Part shown: one piece after another, positions 1 through 7,993 of the stretch
Numbering within the stretch: the stretch's first letter is position 1
How the letters are laid out: each line of letters starts with the position of its first letter
Source: Rufibacter roseus
GTDB lineage: Bacteria; Bacteroidota; Bacteroidia; Cytophagales; Hymenobacteraceae
Direction of reading: 5' to 3'
DNA: 64,000 nucleotides
NCBI RefSeq assembly: GCF_001647285.1
Contig: NZ_LRML01000009.1
Coordinates: forward strand, 168,693 to 232,692
Made by a program: the position numbers and the translations under genes
Notes under the pieces: model-generated
The model's database searches: none
What the model saw: the letters and a program-made list of their open reading frames with translations, nothing else
What the model was told of the DNA's origin: nothing

Positions 1-162
1 TGTGTAGTGTTGTTATTCTAATCTATCAAATGTTTCGATGCTGGTATGAAGCAGCTACTCCTTAAGAATGGCGCGGAGAACATATTACTGTTCCGTTCGC
101 ATCAGTCCATTTAGCAAAGTTAAGCAATAATTAACATGTGGTAGGATTCTCACAGGATTTTC

Positions 163-201
163 CGTTTTAGCATAGTTTTTTGAAAAACAGGCTGAAAACA
201 G
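163..201. repeat. Dispersed palindrome, copy 1
   Basis: Left arm CGTTTTAGCATAGTTTTTT, right arm GAAAAACAGGCTGAAAACAGG. A degenerate copy of the 38-40-bp family found about 21 times in this window. Confidence 0.6.
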
Positions 202-308
202 GTTTGGAAGAGACACTTGTAGAACCTTTAGACAAACGAGTTTTTCTCAAACAGCTAGTTTATTGTTTAGAGTCTCCAAACATTTCTGATAAAACATCAA
301 AGGTTTTG

Positions 309-347
309 CGTTTTCAGCCTGTTTTTCAAAAAACATCTCAAAAACAG
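309..347. repeat. Dispersed palindrome, copy 2
   Basis: Left arm CGTTTTCAGCCTGTTTTTC followed by AAAAAACATCTCAAAAACAG. The left arm is well conserved and the right arm has drifted. It lies about 125 bp upstream of the epimerase start. Confidence 0.6.
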
Positions 348-471
348 AATTTACCCAAGTTCTCTACAACATGGGTCTCTAAAAGCGTAGATTTTAAAGA
401 CTTCATCCTGAAAATTTTAATAATCCTGAAAATCCTGCTTTTCTTTGCTTCTGTACTTATTCACAGCTGAT

Positions 472-1560
472 ATGTCTGCTACTCAAATTGCCGCGGTGCG
501 TTTTCAACCGTTGAACCTGCCTTTGCTTGAACCATTTGCCATTGCCACAGGCACCCAATATAATGTGGAGAACGTGGTAGTGCAGATTGAGCTAAAAGAT
601 GGTACCACGGGTTTGGGCGAGGCTGCTCCTTTTCCGGCCGTGAGTGGTGAGACGCAGGAAAGTACGCTGTTGGTGCTTCAGGAACTGGAAAAGCATTTGC
701 TCCAAAAGGATGTGAAAAACTGGCGTACCCTTGCCAAAGAATTAGATCAACTTGCGCCGCAGGCGCCAGCTGCCCGTTGCAGTGTAGAGATGGCCATTTT
801 AGATGCGCTGTGTAAACATTACAAAATGCCACTGTACGTTTTCTTTGGCGGAGTGAAAAACTATTTGAAAACTGATCTCACCATTACCGCCGGAGATGAA
901 GCACACGCAGCGGCTTCGGCCAAGTCAATTGTGGAAAGAGGCTTCTCGGTGATCAAAGTAAAGACCGAGGGAACTGATGTGGATTATGATTTGCGACGGT
1001 TGCAGGCTATCCACAATGCCGCACCTTCCGCTACCTTGATTGTAGACGGAAACTGCGGGTATAATCTGGAGCGTGTTCAAGCCTTTGTCCACAGGGCAGC
1101 AGAAGCCAAAATCCCTATTATTTTGCTGGAACAACCACTTCCACGGGATAGTTGGGAGGAATTAGCCGTGTTGTCAACTACCTGTCCTTTCCCCATAGCC
1201 GCAGATGAATCGGCGCGAAGCGCTGCGGACGTAGCACGGCTGGCTCAAGATAATAGTGCGAACGTTGTCAACATTAAACTAATGAAGTGCGGAGTGCTGG
1301 AGGCCCTGCAGATGGCAGCGTTAGCTCAAGTACACGGTCTTGGACTAATGATTGGCGGCATGGTGGAAAGTATTCTGGCCATGACTTTTTCAGCACATTT
1401 CGCGGCGGGCATTGGAGGGTTTGAATTTATTGATTTAGATACACCTCTGTTTATAGCGGAGCATTCGTTCAGCGGTGGGTTTCAGCAGAACGGCGAGAAT
1501 CTAACTCTGTCTTCAGATGTGGCTGGGCACGGGGTTTGGTTAGAAAGTCCTTTGAAGTAG
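472..1560 (+). CDS. Dipeptide epimerase (enolase superfamily)
   Basis: Predicted cytosolic L-Ala-D/L-Glu-type dipeptide epimerase, which inverts the alpha carbon of a murein-derived or dietary dipeptide. The 362-residue protein has an N-terminal capping domain followed by a TIM barrel. Visible catalytic residues are the KxK pair (K162, K164), metal ligands D192 (IVDGN), E220 (LLEQP) and D245 (AADES), and the opposite lysine K269 (NIKLMK). The DLD motif at 321-323 is the dipeptide ammonium-binding signature of this subgroup, which favours an epimerase over muconate cycloisomerase or o-succinylbenzoate synthase. I chose ATG 472; the frame is open to a TTG at 445, but nothing supports those extra residues. 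Substrate specificity cannot be read from sequence alone. Confidence 0.88.
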   Translation: MSATQIAAVRFQPLNLPLLEPFAIATGTQYNVENVVVQIELKDGTTGLGEAAPFPAVSGETQESTLLVLQELEKHLLQKDVKNWRTLAKELDQLAPQAPAARCSVEMAILDALCKHYKMPLYVFFGGVKNYLKTDLTITAGDEAHAAASAKSIVERGFSVIKVKTEGTDVDYDLRRLQAIHNAAPSATLIVDGNCGYNLERVQAFVHRAAEAKIPIILLEQPLPRDSWEELAVLSTTCPFPIAADESARSAADVARLAQDNSANVVNIKLMKCGVLEALQMAALAQVHGLGLMIGGMVESILAMTFSAHFAAGIGGFEFIDLDTPLFIAEHSFSGGFQQNGENLTLSSDVAGHGVWLESPLK

Positions 1561-1578
1561 TAACTAGAATGTTGAAGT

Positions 1579-1629
1579 GCGTTTTGGACCTTCGTTCTGA
1601 AAAGCAGATCCAAAACGCTCTTTATTTTT
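1579..1629 (+). terminator. Terminator of the epimerase gene
   Basis: A perfect 10-bp stem (GCGTTTTGGA / TCCAAAACGC) with a 20-nt loop is followed by TCTTTATTTTT. It begins 18 bp after the stop codon. The arm sequence resembles the dispersed palindrome family and may be a decayed copy. Confidence 0.65.
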
Positions 1630-1668
1630 ACGGCACTATTGCAGATACTCCCCATTAGAAGGGCGAAG

Positions 1669-1889
1669 GGGGATGTTTACACAAAAGTATCACGCATTGC
1701 TGATCGTAGGGACAGGTCGCGACCTGTCCGGAGACGCTGGCCCTAGATGTAGGGCTTACTATGGAAAAGAAAATCACTCCGGCAGGCGCAGAACCTTTAC
1801 ATGAATGGAATTTGTAGGGGCATCCGCAAAGGACAGGTCGCGACCTGTCCCTACAGGGAACGCCATAATTGGCAAGTGTAAACATCCCC
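1669..1889. repeat. Nested inverted-repeat element (MITE-like)
   Basis: Outer perfect 14-bp inverted repeats GGGGATGTTTACAC (1669-1682) and its complement (1876-1889) enclose an inner pair of 24-bp inverted arms (1706-1729 and 1831-1854). Each inner arm contains the self-complementary 20-mer GGACAGGTCGCGACCTGTCC. The interior has no credible gene; the 76-codon frame across it is a by-product. The layout resembles a miniature non-autonomous element, but no target duplication is obvious. Confidence 0.7.
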
Positions 1890-1980
1890 TACCCCCTTAA
1901 AAGGGGGAATCTGCATTTAGGGGGCGCTTTTACTGTTAGCAACTTATTTTTCTTCCTCTTATCCACTTGGTAGTATCCAC

Positions 1981-2021
1981 AACAAAAAAGGCGCTCCCGC
2001 ATTGGAAGCGCCTTTTTTGTT
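1981..2021 (-). terminator. Bidirectional terminator downstream of glyQS
   Basis: A 15-bp perfect stem (AACAAAAAAGGCGCT / AGCGCCTTTTTTGTT) with A-tract and T-tract on opposite sides can terminate in both directions. It lies 49 bp beyond the glyQS stop. Confidence 0.85.
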
Positions 2022-2027
2022 AATTTT

Positions 2028-2067
2028 GTTTTAGGCTTATTTTCAGAAAAACAGACCTAAAACAGAC
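2028..2067. repeat. Dispersed palindrome, copy 3
   Basis: TGTTTTAGGCTTATTTTC and GAAAAACAGACCTAAAACAG arms. It starts 2 bp after the glyQS stop codon and precedes the terminator at 1981-2021. Confidence 0.85.
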
Positions 2068-2069
2068 AT

Positions 2070-3566
2070 TTAAAGTTTCTCGAAAATACGTTTGAAGCTC
2101 ACGGCGTCACCAATGTACTGGCGAAGCTCCGAAATGTGCATGCGCTTCTGCTCTCGGCTGTCGCGCTCGCGTACGGTCACGGTGTCGTTCTCAAGGGTCT
2201 CGTAATCAACGGCTATACAGAACGGCGTACCGATCAGGTCTTGGCGGGTGTAGCGTTTTCCTATGGCGTCGCGCTCTTCATAGATCACGTTGAAATCGAA
2301 CTTCAGATCATCAAAGATTTGCTGGGCTTTCTCTGGCAAACTATCTTTGCGCACCAGCGGGAAAACAGCGGCTTTTACTGGGGCAATAGCTGGATGGAAC
2401 TTCAGGAAGGTGCGGGTTTTAGTGTTCTCGCCTTCCGTGATTTCCTCTTCCTGGTACGCATTGCACAGCGTCATCAGGAACAGACGGTCAGCGCCTACCG
2501 ATGTTTCCACTACGTATGGCACGTAGTTTCCGTATGGCTTACCGTCTTCGTTCAGGTCGTTGTCAAAGTACTGCTGCTTTTTACGGCTAAGTTCCTGGTG
2601 CTGGGTCAGGTCAAAATCGGTACGGGAGTGAATACCTTCTACTTCTTTAAAACCGAACGGGAACTCAAACTCAATATCAACGGCGGCGTTAGCGTAGTGA
2701 GCCAACTTTTCGTGGTCGTGGTAGCGAAGCTTTTCAGAAGGAACGCCCAAAGCCTCATGCCAACGGCGGCGAACAGTTCTCCAATGCTGGTACCATTCCA
2801 TTTCGGTGCCAGGGCGAACAAAGAACTGCATTTCCATCTGCTCAAACTCGCGCATTCTAAAAATGAACTGACGAGCCACAATCTCATTTCGGAAAGCTTT
2901 GCCAATTTGGGCAATCCCAAAAGGCACTTTCATACGACCCGATTTCTGCACGTTCAGGAAGTTCACAAAAATTCCCTGGGCAGTCTCGGGGCGGAGGTAA
3001 ATAGTGCTAGAGTCTTCGGCCACGGAACCTACCTGTGTGGAGAACATCAGGTTGAACTGACGGACTTCTGTCCAGTTACAGGTGCCTGAAATTGGGCACT
3101 TTATGTTTTCTGAGATAATTAATCGCTGCACGCCTTTCAGATCTTCGGCCTCCAGCAAACGCGCCATTTGATTCAGCAGGTTTTGCTTTTTATCCACATC
3201 ACCGGCTTTCTCGTATTCGGCAGCTTTTTCCTCAATCAATACATCAGCGCGATAGCGCTTTTTAGAATCGAGGTTATCAATCATGGGATCATTAAATGAA
3301 TCCACATGACCCGATGCTTTCCAGGTGAGCGGGTGCATGAATATGGAAGCGTCAATGCCCACTACATTTTGGTGCAGTTGCGTCATGGCTTTCCACCACA
3401 GGTTCTTGAGGTTATTTTTTAGCTCTACTCCGTTCTGCCCGTAGTCATACACGGCCTGCAGACCGTCATAAATCTCGCTGGAAGGAAAAACAAATCCGTA
3501 CTCCTTGGCATGCGAGATAATATCTTTTAACTGCGCGTTCTCAGTCTGTTTCTCTTGTTTGCTCAT
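2070..3566 (-). CDS. glyQS: Glycine--tRNA ligase, single-chain dimeric type
   Basis: Class II aminoacyl-tRNA synthetase that charges tRNA-Gly in the cytosol. The 498-residue protein is the alpha2 type typical of Bacteroidota rather than the alpha2beta2 form. The N-terminal part carries KASGHVDSFNDP, the motif 2 region reads FRNEIVARQFIFRMREFEQ, and motif 3 is GADRLFLMTL. The C-terminal region from about residue 400 is the anticodon-binding domain. ATG 3566 is the natural start because the family consensus begins a few residues later (DIISHAKEYGFVFPSSEIY). The gene is monocistronic, with a promoter-like element immediately upstream. Confidence 0.97.
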   Translation of the reverse strand: MSKQEKQTENAQLKDIISHAKEYGFVFPSSEIYDGLQAVYDYGQNGVELKNNLKNLWWKAMTQLHQNVVGIDASIFMHPLTWKASGHVDSFNDPMIDNLDSKKRYRADVLIEEKAAEYEKAGDVDKKQNLLNQMARLLEAEDLKGVQRLIISENIKCPISGTCNWTEVRQFNLMFSTQVGSVAEDSSTIYLRPETAQGIFVNFLNVQKSGRMKVPFGIAQIGKAFRNEIVARQFIFRMREFEQMEMQFFVRPGTEMEWYQHWRTVRRRWHEALGVPSEKLRYHDHEKLAHYANAAVDIEFEFPFGFKEVEGIHSRTDFDLTQHQELSRKKQQYFDNDLNEDGKPYGNYVPYVVETSVGADRLFLMTLCNAYQEEEITEGENTKTRTFLKFHPAIAPVKAAVFPLVRKDSLPEKAQQIFDDLKFDFNVIYEERDAIGKRYTRQDLIGTPFCIAVDYETLENDTVTVRERDSREQKRMHISELRQYIGDAVSFKRIFEKL

Positions 3567-3571
3567 AATCG

Positions 3572-3603
3572 CAAATATAGAGGATTCTAAAGCACAACCT
3601 CAA
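3572..3603 (-). promoter_or_regulatory. Bacteroidota-type promoter of glyQS
   Basis: On the minus strand a TTG (3601-3603) is followed after 21 nt by TATATTTG (3572-3579), matching the TTG-N19-21-TAnnTTTG layout used by the Bacteroidota primary sigma factor. The box ends only 5 nt before the ATG, so the transcript would be leaderless or nearly so. Confidence 0.5.
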
Positions 3604-3919
3604 GATAAGCTTTTCATTTGATGATGTTTTACCTGAACTTGTTTTTAAAAAGCACAAAATTTCTTTACCCAATTGCCTTTGTATTAGTGTGCAGTAAAAG
3701 GCAGTGCTGTTTGAAATAACCCATCAAATACTTTCTCACCTTCTTTTAAATGAACAGCAACTATCTTTTTCTTTAATATACAGGCTCCTTCAGCATTTCA
3801 TTTACCCAATACATATATGGGAACCACTTTATATAGGAGCTTTAGAGTTTACAATTTGATAACTTATCTATTTTCTTCTTTACGTTACCTTTGTCTGCTT
3901 TTTTCTCACCTATTGTTTT
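3604..3919. other. Intergenic region between divergent glyQS and pit
   Basis: No gene seen. The only recognisable signals are the glyQS promoter at its left end and a TACCTTTG box at 3886-3893 before pit. The pit-side box lacks a well-spaced TTG; the nearest TTTG (3855-3858) is 27 nt away. Confidence 0.5.
3886..3893 (+). promoter_or_regulatory. Candidate -7 box for pit
   Basis: TACCTTTG fits TAnnTTTG exactly and would give a leader of about 20 nt before the ATG at 3920. The -33 element is not convincing. Confidence 0.35.
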
Positions 3920-5326
3920 ATGTTTGGCTTAGAGACAGGATTACTTGTTCTATTAATTCTTTGCCTGGCTGCCGCCTGCTTTTTCGAGTTTATCAACGGT
4001 TTTCATGACACCGCCAATGCCGTAGCTACTGTTATTTACACCAACACCCTTCGTCCTTGGGCCGCGGTTATATGGTCTGGCTTCTGGAATTTTATTGGTG
4101 TTTTTGCTGGAGGTATTGGAGTGGCCATGGGCATTGTATATCTGTTACCTATTGAAACCCTGATAGACCAAGATGTTTGGCACGGAGTGGCTATGATAGG
4201 TGCTCTTTTGTTCAGCGCCATATTTTGGAACCTTGGAACCTGGTATTTAGGCTTGCCTTCGTCAAGTTCGCACACTTTGATTGGGTCTATATTAGGATTA
4301 GGTATCGGATACTCTCTTTTACCAAGCACTACTGAAGCCACTTTTGCTTGGTCAGAAGCATCCAGAACAGGTTTGTCTTTAATTGTCTCTCCTATTCTTG
4401 GTTTTTCTTTGACCATTTTGCTAATGTTTGTGTTAAAGCGGTATGTGAAAAACAAGACCATTTTCAAGCAACCTCACAAACGCAAGCCCCCTCCCCTCTG
4501 GATTCGGTTAATTCTAATTATTACCTGCACCCTGGTTTCTTTTTTCCATGGCTCTAATGACGGTCAAAAAGGAGTTGGTTTGGTCATGCTTATTTTGATA
4601 GCCATTGTTCCTTCCTACTTTGCTCTGGACCACACCAGAAATCCGTTTGAGATGCAGCAGTCTATTGTTAAAGTAGAGAAAGGCTTGAACAGAATAGATC
4701 GTAATTCATTGTCTGCGGCTAATGCACAGCAGTTAGACCAGTTAAAGGAAGAAGTTCATAAAATGATGGATCTTTTTGCTGCTTCCTCTGACATGCCTTC
4801 TCTAGCTGAAGATTCTCCTTTTAAGTTAAGACGCAATATTCTTGTTATTTCAACCAGAGCAGATAAGTTTCTGAATAACCCAAATGCTATGTTGAGTAAA
4901 GAAGAAACACAGTTGCTAAGAGAAGGAGTTACTGAAATGCGTTCATTCACTGAATACGCACCTGATTGGGTGTTGATGATGGTCGCTCTTTCGTTGGGTC
5001 TTGGTACTATGGTTGGCTGGAAAAGAATTGTTAAAACTGTTGGTGAAAGAATTGGCAAGGAGCACCTGACATACGCCCAAGGAGCCTCTGCCGAATTTAT
5101 GGCAGCCAGTGTAATTGGTTTTTCTACACTTATCTTTAAGTTACCGGTTAGCACAACACATATACTTTCTTCGGGAGTGGCCGGTAGTATGGTGGCAAAC
5201 AAAGGAATGAAAAATTTAAATCTTGAAACAGTACGAAACATCACTTTAGCTTGGTTTCTTACGTTACCCGTTTCAATGTTTTTGTCAGGGAGCCTTTTCT
5301 TTATTTTCAGGTGGCTTCTTGATTAG
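3920..5326 (+). CDS. pit: Inorganic phosphate transporter, PiT family
   Basis: Integral inner-membrane low-affinity phosphate:cation symporter. The 468-residue protein has the two-fold repeated PiT architecture: GFHDTANAVATV near residues 27-38 and FHGSNDGQKGVGLVM around residue 210, each in a hydrophobic setting, plus LPVSTTHILSS in the C-terminal half. A hydrophilic loop of roughly 120 residues between the halves (starting near NPFEMQQSIVKVEKGLNR) is predicted to be cytosolic and helical. The next gene encodes a much more divergent protein of the same fold on the same strand, 282 bp away, with a terminator between them. I see no PhoB-type regulatory box. Confidence 0.93.
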   Translation: MFGLETGLLVLLILCLAAACFFEFINGFHDTANAVATVIYTNTLRPWAAVIWSGFWNFIGVFAGGIGVAMGIVYLLPIETLIDQDVWHGVAMIGALLFSAIFWNLGTWYLGLPSSSSHTLIGSILGLGIGYSLLPSTTEATFAWSEASRTGLSLIVSPILGFSLTILLMFVLKRYVKNKTIFKQPHKRKPPPLWIRLILIITCTLVSFFHGSNDGQKGVGLVMLILIAIVPSYFALDHTRNPFEMQQSIVKVEKGLNRIDRNSLSAANAQQLDQLKEEVHKMMDLFAASSDMPSLAEDSPFKLRRNILVISTRADKFLNNPNAMLSKEETQLLREGVTEMRSFTEYAPDWVLMMVALSLGLGTMVGWKRIVKTVGERIGKEHLTYAQGASAEFMAASVIGFSTLIFKLPVSTTHILSSGVAGSMVANKGMKNLNLETVRNITLAWFLTLPVSMFLSGSLFFIFRWLLD

Positions 5327-5349
5327 CTATAATCTTACATAATCATCAT

Positions 5350-5387
5350 AAAAATGCCCCTGTGTTCCTACAGGGGCATTTTTGTTA
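5350..5387 (+). terminator. Terminator of pit
   Basis: Thirteen-bp stem AAAAATGCCCCTG / CAGGGGCATTTTT with an 8-nt loop and T-rich tail, 24 bp after the stop codon. Confidence 0.9.
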
Positions 5388-5570
5388 GCCTTATTTATTA
5401 ATGATCTGCACTTCCAATTGCTACTTCTTTTCTCTTAAATATATTTCATTATGTATTGAGACATTCATTTAGAGATTTATTTCATCATTGTGTCAATAGA
5501 GCTTTACCGAGGCTAAACTTTTAGCGTATGTACTTAACATTACCGTAACATTAGGACCATTATCTTATAG

Positions 5571-5578
5571 TAATTTTG
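5571..5578 (+). promoter_or_regulatory. Candidate -7 box for the PiT-like gene
   Basis: TAATTTTG matches TAnnTTTG and lies 30 nt before the ATG at 5609. No TTG is seen at the expected upstream distance, so this is tentative. Confidence 0.35.
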
Positions 5579-5608
5579 CAGGAACAAAAATTCTAACTCA
5601 CTCATTTA

Positions 5609-6748
5609 ATGGCTAAAAGAAGAAAGGGAAAGGGTTCATTAGTACCCGCCCAACCCTACAAATTCAGGAAACGGACTGGTTTGCTGGATATCGTGCTCCG
5701 AAAAGAAAAGCCCTTCCTGTATTTCATTGCCTTTGCCCTTATTCTGTCTGGTATTATTTATCCGTATACTCCTGTGGCTATGTGGGTAGGTTTTGCATTT
5801 GCCGGCTACTCAGCCATTGCCAATGACAGTATTCAGACCATTGGTACTTTCATAGTTTCCAATGAAGACAAGAAGTGGTACTGGCAGTGGCTCTTTATGG
5901 GCGGTATTTTTCTGGCTACTGTTTTTTACAGCTGGTATGTCTTTAACGGAGATGTTACCTACCAGCGTTTAGCCTCTAAAGGGTTTGCAGATACCCCAGA
6001 GAACTTTGTGTATCTGCAGTTGGCTGCCCCAGTTATTCTTTTGCTGCTTACACGCTTCAGAATACCTGTATCTACCACTTTCATGCTTTTGAGTGTATTC
6101 ACCATTGACTCAGGTGCGATATTTAGCATGGTGAATAAGAGCTTGATGGGTTATGTGGCTGCGTTTGTAGCTGCTTTACTTATCTATCTGCTTCTTTCAA
6201 AGGTCTTGAAGAGGCTTGTTAAAGGCCAGGCTCACAATGCCTGGATCTGGGCTCAGTGGATTATCAGTGGCTTCTTGTGGCATACATGGCTGGCTCAGGA
6301 CTTGGCCAACATTGCGGTATATCTGCCCCGTCAGTTGAACGTTTGGGAATTTGTAGCCTTCGCAAGCTTTATTTTCTTCGGGTTGGCATACCTGTTCTAC
6401 ATGCGTGGAGAGAAAATCCAAAATATTATCAATGAGAAATCTGAGGTAAGAGACGTACGCAGTGCTACTATCATTGACTTAGTGTATTCTATTATTCTTT
6501 ACTACTTCAAAGAGATAAACAACATTCCTATGAGTACAACATGGGTGTTTGTGGGTCTGTTAGCGGGTAGAGAACTCGGAATTCGCATCAGATCAAGAGA
6601 ATCTACCTCAAAATTCTCTAAGACCTTTAAATTGATTGGACGCGATATCTTTTCAGTTTCTATAGGTTTAATTATTTCAGTAATTCTAGCCATTGCCATC
6701 AACCCAGCTATTCAGGCAGAAATAAAAGCTTTCCTCTTCGATGAATAG
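5609..6748 (+). CDS. Divergent PiT-like membrane protein
   Basis: A 379-residue polytopic membrane protein with a basic N-terminus (MAKRRKGKGS). It keeps a degenerate two-fold PiT signature: AND at 71-73 in YSAIANDSIQTIGTF and PVSTT at 153-157 in the first half; QDLAN at 230-234 and PMSTT at 307-311 in the second. These correspond in order to the ND and PVSTTH elements of phosphate permeases, but the long GANDxANxxGT consensus is not kept and the second ND is replaced. The placement right after pit suggests an anion-transport role, yet the substrate is unknown and phosphate is only a guess. Confidence 0.7.
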   Translation: MAKRRKGKGSLVPAQPYKFRKRTGLLDIVLRKEKPFLYFIAFALILSGIIYPYTPVAMWVGFAFAGYSAIANDSIQTIGTFIVSNEDKKWYWQWLFMGGIFLATVFYSWYVFNGDVTYQRLASKGFADTPENFVYLQLAAPVILLLLTRFRIPVSTTFMLLSVFTIDSGAIFSMVNKSLMGYVAAFVAALLIYLLLSKVLKRLVKGQAHNAWIWAQWIISGFLWHTWLAQDLANIAVYLPRQLNVWEFVAFASFIFFGLAYLFYMRGEKIQNIINEKSEVRDVRSATIIDLVYSIILYYFKEINNIPMSTTWVFVGLLAGRELGIRIRSRESTSKFSKTFKLIGRDIFSVSIGLIISVILAIAINPAIQAEIKAFLFDE

Positions 6749-6761
6749 AGGTTAGCTTCTT

Positions 6762-6806
6762 AAAAAGAAAGAGCCCGCTGTATTTGCAGCGGGCTCTTTC
6801 TTTTTT
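6762..6806 (+). terminator. Terminator of the PiT-like gene
   Basis: Nineteen-bp stem (left arm 6762-6780, right arm from 6787) ending in TTTCTTTTTT, 13 bp after the stop codon. Confidence 0.92.
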
Positions 6807-6844
6807 AAGGTTTTTAAATAAAAACTCTTAAAACAACAGGTTGA

Positions 6845-6892
6845 TCACTATAAAAGAAAAGGCCGCAGTAGCGGCCTTTTCTTTTATAGTGA
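6845..6892 (-). terminator. Bidirectional terminator between convergent genes
   Basis: Perfect 22-bp inverted repeat with core AAAGAAAAGGCCGC / GCGGCCTTTTCTTT and a 4-nt loop. It serves the minus-strand gene that ends at 6912 and backs up the plus-strand terminator at 6762. Confidence 0.9.
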
Positions 6893-6911
6893 TTATAATT
6901 AATCTTTCAGC

Positions 6912-7421
6912 TTAGCTGCCTGCTGGCCACAGCACCTCCAGATTATCATCCATGTGTACGCCAAAATTGACAGCTAACAGCTTCCCTTCTTCAAAATAAA
7001 GGTCAATCATTTCTTTTTCGTAAGAAAGGCAGGTAACGTTGTTTTCAATCTTCTCTTTTTCTACCGACTGAACTCCATTGGCTTTGAACAAGTCTTCTAC
7101 TTCCTGCAGGCTTAATTCAAAGATCTTCTTTCCCCACAGGGTTACGTTAGGGTTTGCCGTTTCTATGCAGCTCAAGCGGTAATCATCTTCTTTGTCAAAG
7201 TAAAAAGAGAAGCCGGTGTCCCAGTAGTTGAACGCCTTGTGCTCAAACTCATCTTCCTCGCTAGACTCTTCAATTTCCTCAGGCTCTCCCATGATGTCTT
7301 CTACCTGCTCCATGCTTAACCCAAAGGTCAAGTCCCCTATCCCGCGGCCGAGCTGTATTTCATTATCAAATTGCTGTTTTTCTAATTCCATGGTAATTGC
7401 TCTTTCGTCTGTTTTTGACAT
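6912..7421 (-). CDS. Uncharacterised acidic protein
   Basis: A 169-residue soluble protein that I cannot assign. It opens with a charged stretch, then GIGDLTFGLSMEQVEDIMGE, a pattern seen at the start of small alpha/beta modules that behave like BamE/SmpA or SMI1-type folds. An acidic run (EESSEEDEFEH) and aromatic-rich segments (YWDTGFSFYFDKEDDYRLS) follow. There is no signal peptide or membrane helix. The frame is open back to a TTG at 7442, but ATG 7421 (MSKTDERAIT) is the better start. Its promoter would lie inside the DnaA-box-rich region 7443-7993. Confidence 0.65.
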   Translation of the reverse strand: MSKTDERAITMELEKQQFDNEIQLGRGIGDLTFGLSMEQVEDIMGEPEEIEESSEEDEFEHKAFNYWDTGFSFYFDKEDDYRLSCIETANPNVTLWGKKIFELSLQEVEDLFKANGVQSVEKEKIENNVTCLSYEKEMIDLYFEEGKLLAVNFGVHMDDNLEVLWPAGS

Positions 7422-7442
7422 GATTTTTATAAAACTAGTCAA

Positions 7443-7993
7443 AAATAGATTTTAATCAACATTAAATCTGACTAAACGCGCTGCTTCATTTTTCACTCGC
7501 GCCCCAGCTCCCCTTTCTCTTGCTTGATTTGGGCGGCTTTTCCCACTTTTCCACGAAGTCCACTTGATATCTATTATAAATCAATTTTTCTTAAAAAGAA
7601 TCTTTTTCATCATTAGGCCTGTGCACAAGTGGATAAGTGGATCAGATGAAACTTTATCCCCGCTTCTGTTTATAAAAAGCATATACATTCACATTCCTTA
7701 ATTTTTATGTGGATTCTTCTTCTTTATTGATCAATGAGTTATCTGTGATTTCCACTTTTTCACATTTGGCTTGGTGTATAAAGCTCCAAACTTATGAGCA
7801 CGTGCATAACTCTTCATTTTTGTGAATCTTATTCACCTTTTCTCACATTTTGACTCTCGCTCCGGTTGTTGAGCCTTAATGGTTCTTGTGTTATCAGACT
7901 TTTGCCCTTGTTTTCCCGAACTTTCTCCACATTTATCCACGTTGTTTCCACTTGTTGTGGAGACCTCTCTTTTTTTGGCTTTCTATTTTTATT
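7443..7993. other. Candidate chromosomal replication origin (DnaA-box cluster)
   Basis: A 551-bp gene-free stretch. One 9-mer matches TTWTNCACA exactly (TTTTTCACA, 7756-7764). Eight more have a single mismatch: TTTTCCACG 7547-7555, TTGTGCACA 7620-7628 (-), TTATCCACT 7628-7636 (-), TTATGCACG 7801-7809 (-), TTATTCACC 7829-7837, TTTCTCACA 7839-7847, TTCTCCACA 7923-7931 and TTATCCACG 7933-7941. By a rough base-composition estimate about one such site would be expected by chance. A 60-bp block at 7561-7620 is only 23% G+C and could be the unwinding element. mnmG (gidA), a classic origin neighbour, lies 2.6 kb away. dnaA is not in the window, so this rests on motif density and context. Confidence 0.5.

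Larger units (their letters stand above)
1..471. other. Left-edge intergenic region without a convincing gene
   Basis: No open frame here looks like a real protein. The 96-residue frame at 180-470 runs across two copies of the dispersed palindrome (163-201 and 309-347) and has the low-complexity composition expected of repeat-derived sequence. The last 60 bases before the epimerase start are AT-rich and presumably hold its promoter, but I see no clean TAnnTTTG box. Confidence 0.6.

Noticed and set aside
180..470. 96-codon frame near the left edge
   Set aside because: It crosses two copies of the dispersed palindrome and has no family features or plausible start.
1655..1885. 76-codon frame on the minus strand
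   Set aside because: It is coded by the nested inverted-repeat element, including both GGACAGGTCGCGACCTGTCC palindromes; it is a by-product of the repeat.
2136..3089. 317-codon open frame on the plus strand
   Set aside because: It lies entirely opposite glyQS, whose family assignment is unambiguous; its protein has no recognisable features and has the composition of an antisense shadow.
7798..7805. GCACGTGC as a parS core inside the candidate origin
   Set aside because: It shares only the CACGTG core; the flanks do not match the ParB consensus.
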